A DNA stretch of 22,471 bases from an uncultured Lewinella sp. (GTDB taxonomy: Bacteria > Bacteroidota > Bacteroidia > Chitinophagales > Saprospiraceae), in contig CALIGP010000067.1 in NCBI GenBank assembly GCA_938021455.1, positions 1 to 22,471 on the forward strand, written 5' to 3'. Shown here one piece after another: positions 21,475 to 22,471 of this stretch; the stretch's first letter is position 1; every line of letters starts with the position of its first letter. A model generated the notes under the pieces. It saw only the letters and a list, made by a program, of their open reading frames with translations, searched no databases and was not told the origin of the DNA. Made by a program: the position numbers and the translations under genes.

Positions 21475-21840
21475 ATGAAATTCGTCACCAAGCAGATTCA
21501 CGCTTACCTCGATTACCCCGTTGCCCTTGCGCTTATCAGCCTTCCGTTTATCCTCGGCTTAGGTGCCACCAATCCTGTGGCGCTCTACCTCTCGGTTGCA
21601 ACGGGCGTAGCAGCCCTCGTTCTTACGATCCTAACCGATCATCATCTGGGCCTCGTACGGGTCATTCCTTACCGTATTCACCTGGCTGTTGACTTTATGG
21701 TGGCCGTAGTTTTCCTACTAGCTCCCTTCGTCTTTGGCTTTGAAGGCATTGATGCCATTTATTACTGGGCCAACGGTGCGGCCGTACTCTTCGTGGTTGG
21801 CATGCATAAGTCTAGCGACGAACAAGTCACTACTGGATAA
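21475..21840 (+). CDS. SPW-repeat-like four-helix membrane protein
   Basis: This 121-residue integral membrane protein has four helices in two similar halves: YLDYPVALALISLPFILGLG plus a helix ending LVLTI, and HLAVDFMVAVVFLLAPFVFGFEG plus YYWANGAAVLFVVGM. The repeated helix-P-F.-G pattern followed by a small-residue helix fits the SPW repeat family. No function is known for the family in detail. It follows the AraC-type regulator on the same strand after 123 bases, and precedes the YHS gene after 42 bases, so it is likely cotranscribed with the latter. The length is normal and the start is the only reasonable ATG. Confidence 0.75.
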   Translation: MKFVTKQIHAYLDYPVALALISLPFILGLGATNPVALYLSVATGVAALVLTILTDHHLGLVRVIPYRIHLAVDFMVAVVFLLAPFVFGFEGIDAIYYWANGAAVLFVVGMHKSSDEQVTTG

Positions 21841-21882
21841 TACTCCACTCAAAATATTTTGCAACCCCTTAAATAATTACCA

Positions 21883-22350
21883 ATGAAAAAGGCATTAATT
21901 TTCACCGCTTTCTTGCTCGTATTCTCCTTTGGCGTTTCTGCCCAAGACAATATGGCTAACAACATTGACAACAGTAACATTGCTTTAGAAGGTTATAGCC
22001 CCGTGTCTTACGCCGATTTGGGTCTCGCCCAGAAGGGTGTCAAAGAATTCAAGTCGGAGCACGAGAAAGTCGTTTATTACTTCACTTCCGCTGCGCAGAA
22101 GGCTGTATTTGAAAAGGATCCCGAGAGCTATTTACCACAGTATGGTGGTTTTTGTGCCTTCGGCGTTTACGCTGGTGCCAAGTTCCGCACGGACCCTACC
22201 AAGTTCATCAGCAAAGACGGTAAGTACTACCTCTTCCTGAACAATCTTGAGCTGGATGCCAAGCAACTCTGGATTACGGAAGCCGACCATAAGAAGCTCA
22301 GCAATACGGCTGATAAGAACTGGAAGAAGTTGAGTATGACGCATAATTAA
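21883..22350 (+). CDS. Secreted YHS-domain protein
   Basis: The 155-residue product has a signal peptide (KKALIFTAFLLVFSFGVSA, cut before QDN). A single YHS-type domain follows: IALEGYSPVSYADLGLAQKGVKEF (33-56), VVYYFTSAAQKAVFEKDPESYLPQYGGFCAFGV (63-95), and the C-terminal KYYLFLNNLELDAKQLW (114-130) and NWKK. This is the classic layout of periplasmic YHS proteins, which in relatives are linked to metal handling or oxidative stress; the specific job here is not known. It ends the AraC-type regulator/membrane protein group and is followed by an intrinsic terminator 26 bases after the stop. Confidence 0.9.
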   Translation: MKKALIFTAFLLVFSFGVSAQDNMANNIDNSNIALEGYSPVSYADLGLAQKGVKEFKSEHEKVVYYFTSAAQKAVFEKDPESYLPQYGGFCAFGVYAGAKFRTDPTKFISKDGKYYLFLNNLELDAKQLWITEADHKKLSNTADKNWKKLSMTHN

Positions 22351-22376
22351 GCTTAATACAATAGCGATTCAAACAG

Positions 22377-22412
22377 AAGCAGGTTCGGCGAAAGCTGAGT
22401 CTGCTTTTTTAT
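22377..22412 (+). terminator. Intrinsic terminator after the YHS gene
   Basis: AAGCAG (22377-22382) pairs with CTGCTT (22401-22406), with further inner pairs (GGC/GCTGA around a GAAA loop), then a T tract (22405-22410) and ATTAA. It is a plus-strand terminator for the AraC-type regulator/membrane protein/YHS group. Confidence 0.8.
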
Positions 22413-22438
22413 TAACACTGCTATTTCGTCAGTGTCTA

Positions 22439-22463
22439 TGCACCCGCGCTCCGTCGCCCAAAT
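22439..22463 (+). repeat. Dispersed intergenic repeat, copy C
   Basis: TGCACCCGCGCTCCGTCGCC followed by CAAAT, matching copies A and B. It lies at the window's right edge, after the terminator. Confidence 0.75.
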
Positions 22464-22471
22464 ACTGAAAG

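Overview
The window looks like a chromosomal segment of a Bacteroidota member, probably a Lewinella-like member of the Saprospiria. The evidence is two secreted proteins with C-terminal type IX secretion (T9SS) sorting domains, TAnnTTTG-type minus-7 boxes in front of several genes, weak or absent Shine-Dalgarno sites, and dapF, miaB, DUF4956 and GreA-like proteins that read as Bacteroidota versions. GC content is moderate. The lineage is inferred from these traits and not from a database match.

Layout. 3-2439 (minus): two-gene ABC exporter, with the ATPase translationally coupled to its permease. 2440-2776: intergenic stretch with three related copies of a 17-nt motif, two of which form a long hairpin. 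2777-3154 (plus): SnoaL/NTF2-like protein, convergent with an HtrA-family periplasmic protease (3157-4302, minus). 4558-5608 (plus): small membrane protein followed by dapF (lysine and peptidoglycan precursor). 5690-6151 (minus): stand-alone GreA/B-like protein. 6307-9985 (plus): two T9SS cargo proteins, one with a beta-helix fold and one with two tandem carbohydrate-binding-like domains, closed by a good terminator. 10238-13159 (plus): miaB and an AAA+ enhancer-binding-type regulator with a variant sigma-54 contact loop, separated by a 35-bp inverted repeat.

The second half is transport. 13389-16876 (plus) encodes a peptidase-containing ABC exporter (C39 protease fused to a transporter) and its HlyD-type adaptor, overlapping by one base. 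Converging on it from the other strand (19974 to 16956) is an operon of a DUF4956 membrane protein, a second HlyD-type adaptor and a TolC-like outer-membrane protein. This operon has an envelope-spanning layout but no ATPase or recognised pump, and it is the best candidate for an undescribed system. A textbook TTGACC-N17-TATAAT promoter and a UUCG-capped hairpin precede it, which is unusual in a phylum whose housekeeping promoters look different.

The right end (20299-22350, plus) holds a regulator with two tandem AraC-type DNA-binding domains, a two-repeat SPW-like membrane protein and a secreted YHS-domain protein, probably a small stress or redox module. A dispersed 25-nt repeat (TGCACCTGCGCTCCGTCGCC plus a short tail) occurs at 10144, 13227 and 22439, always intergenic and on the plus strand. 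I found no tRNA, rRNA, CRISPR array, insertion sequence or phage gene.
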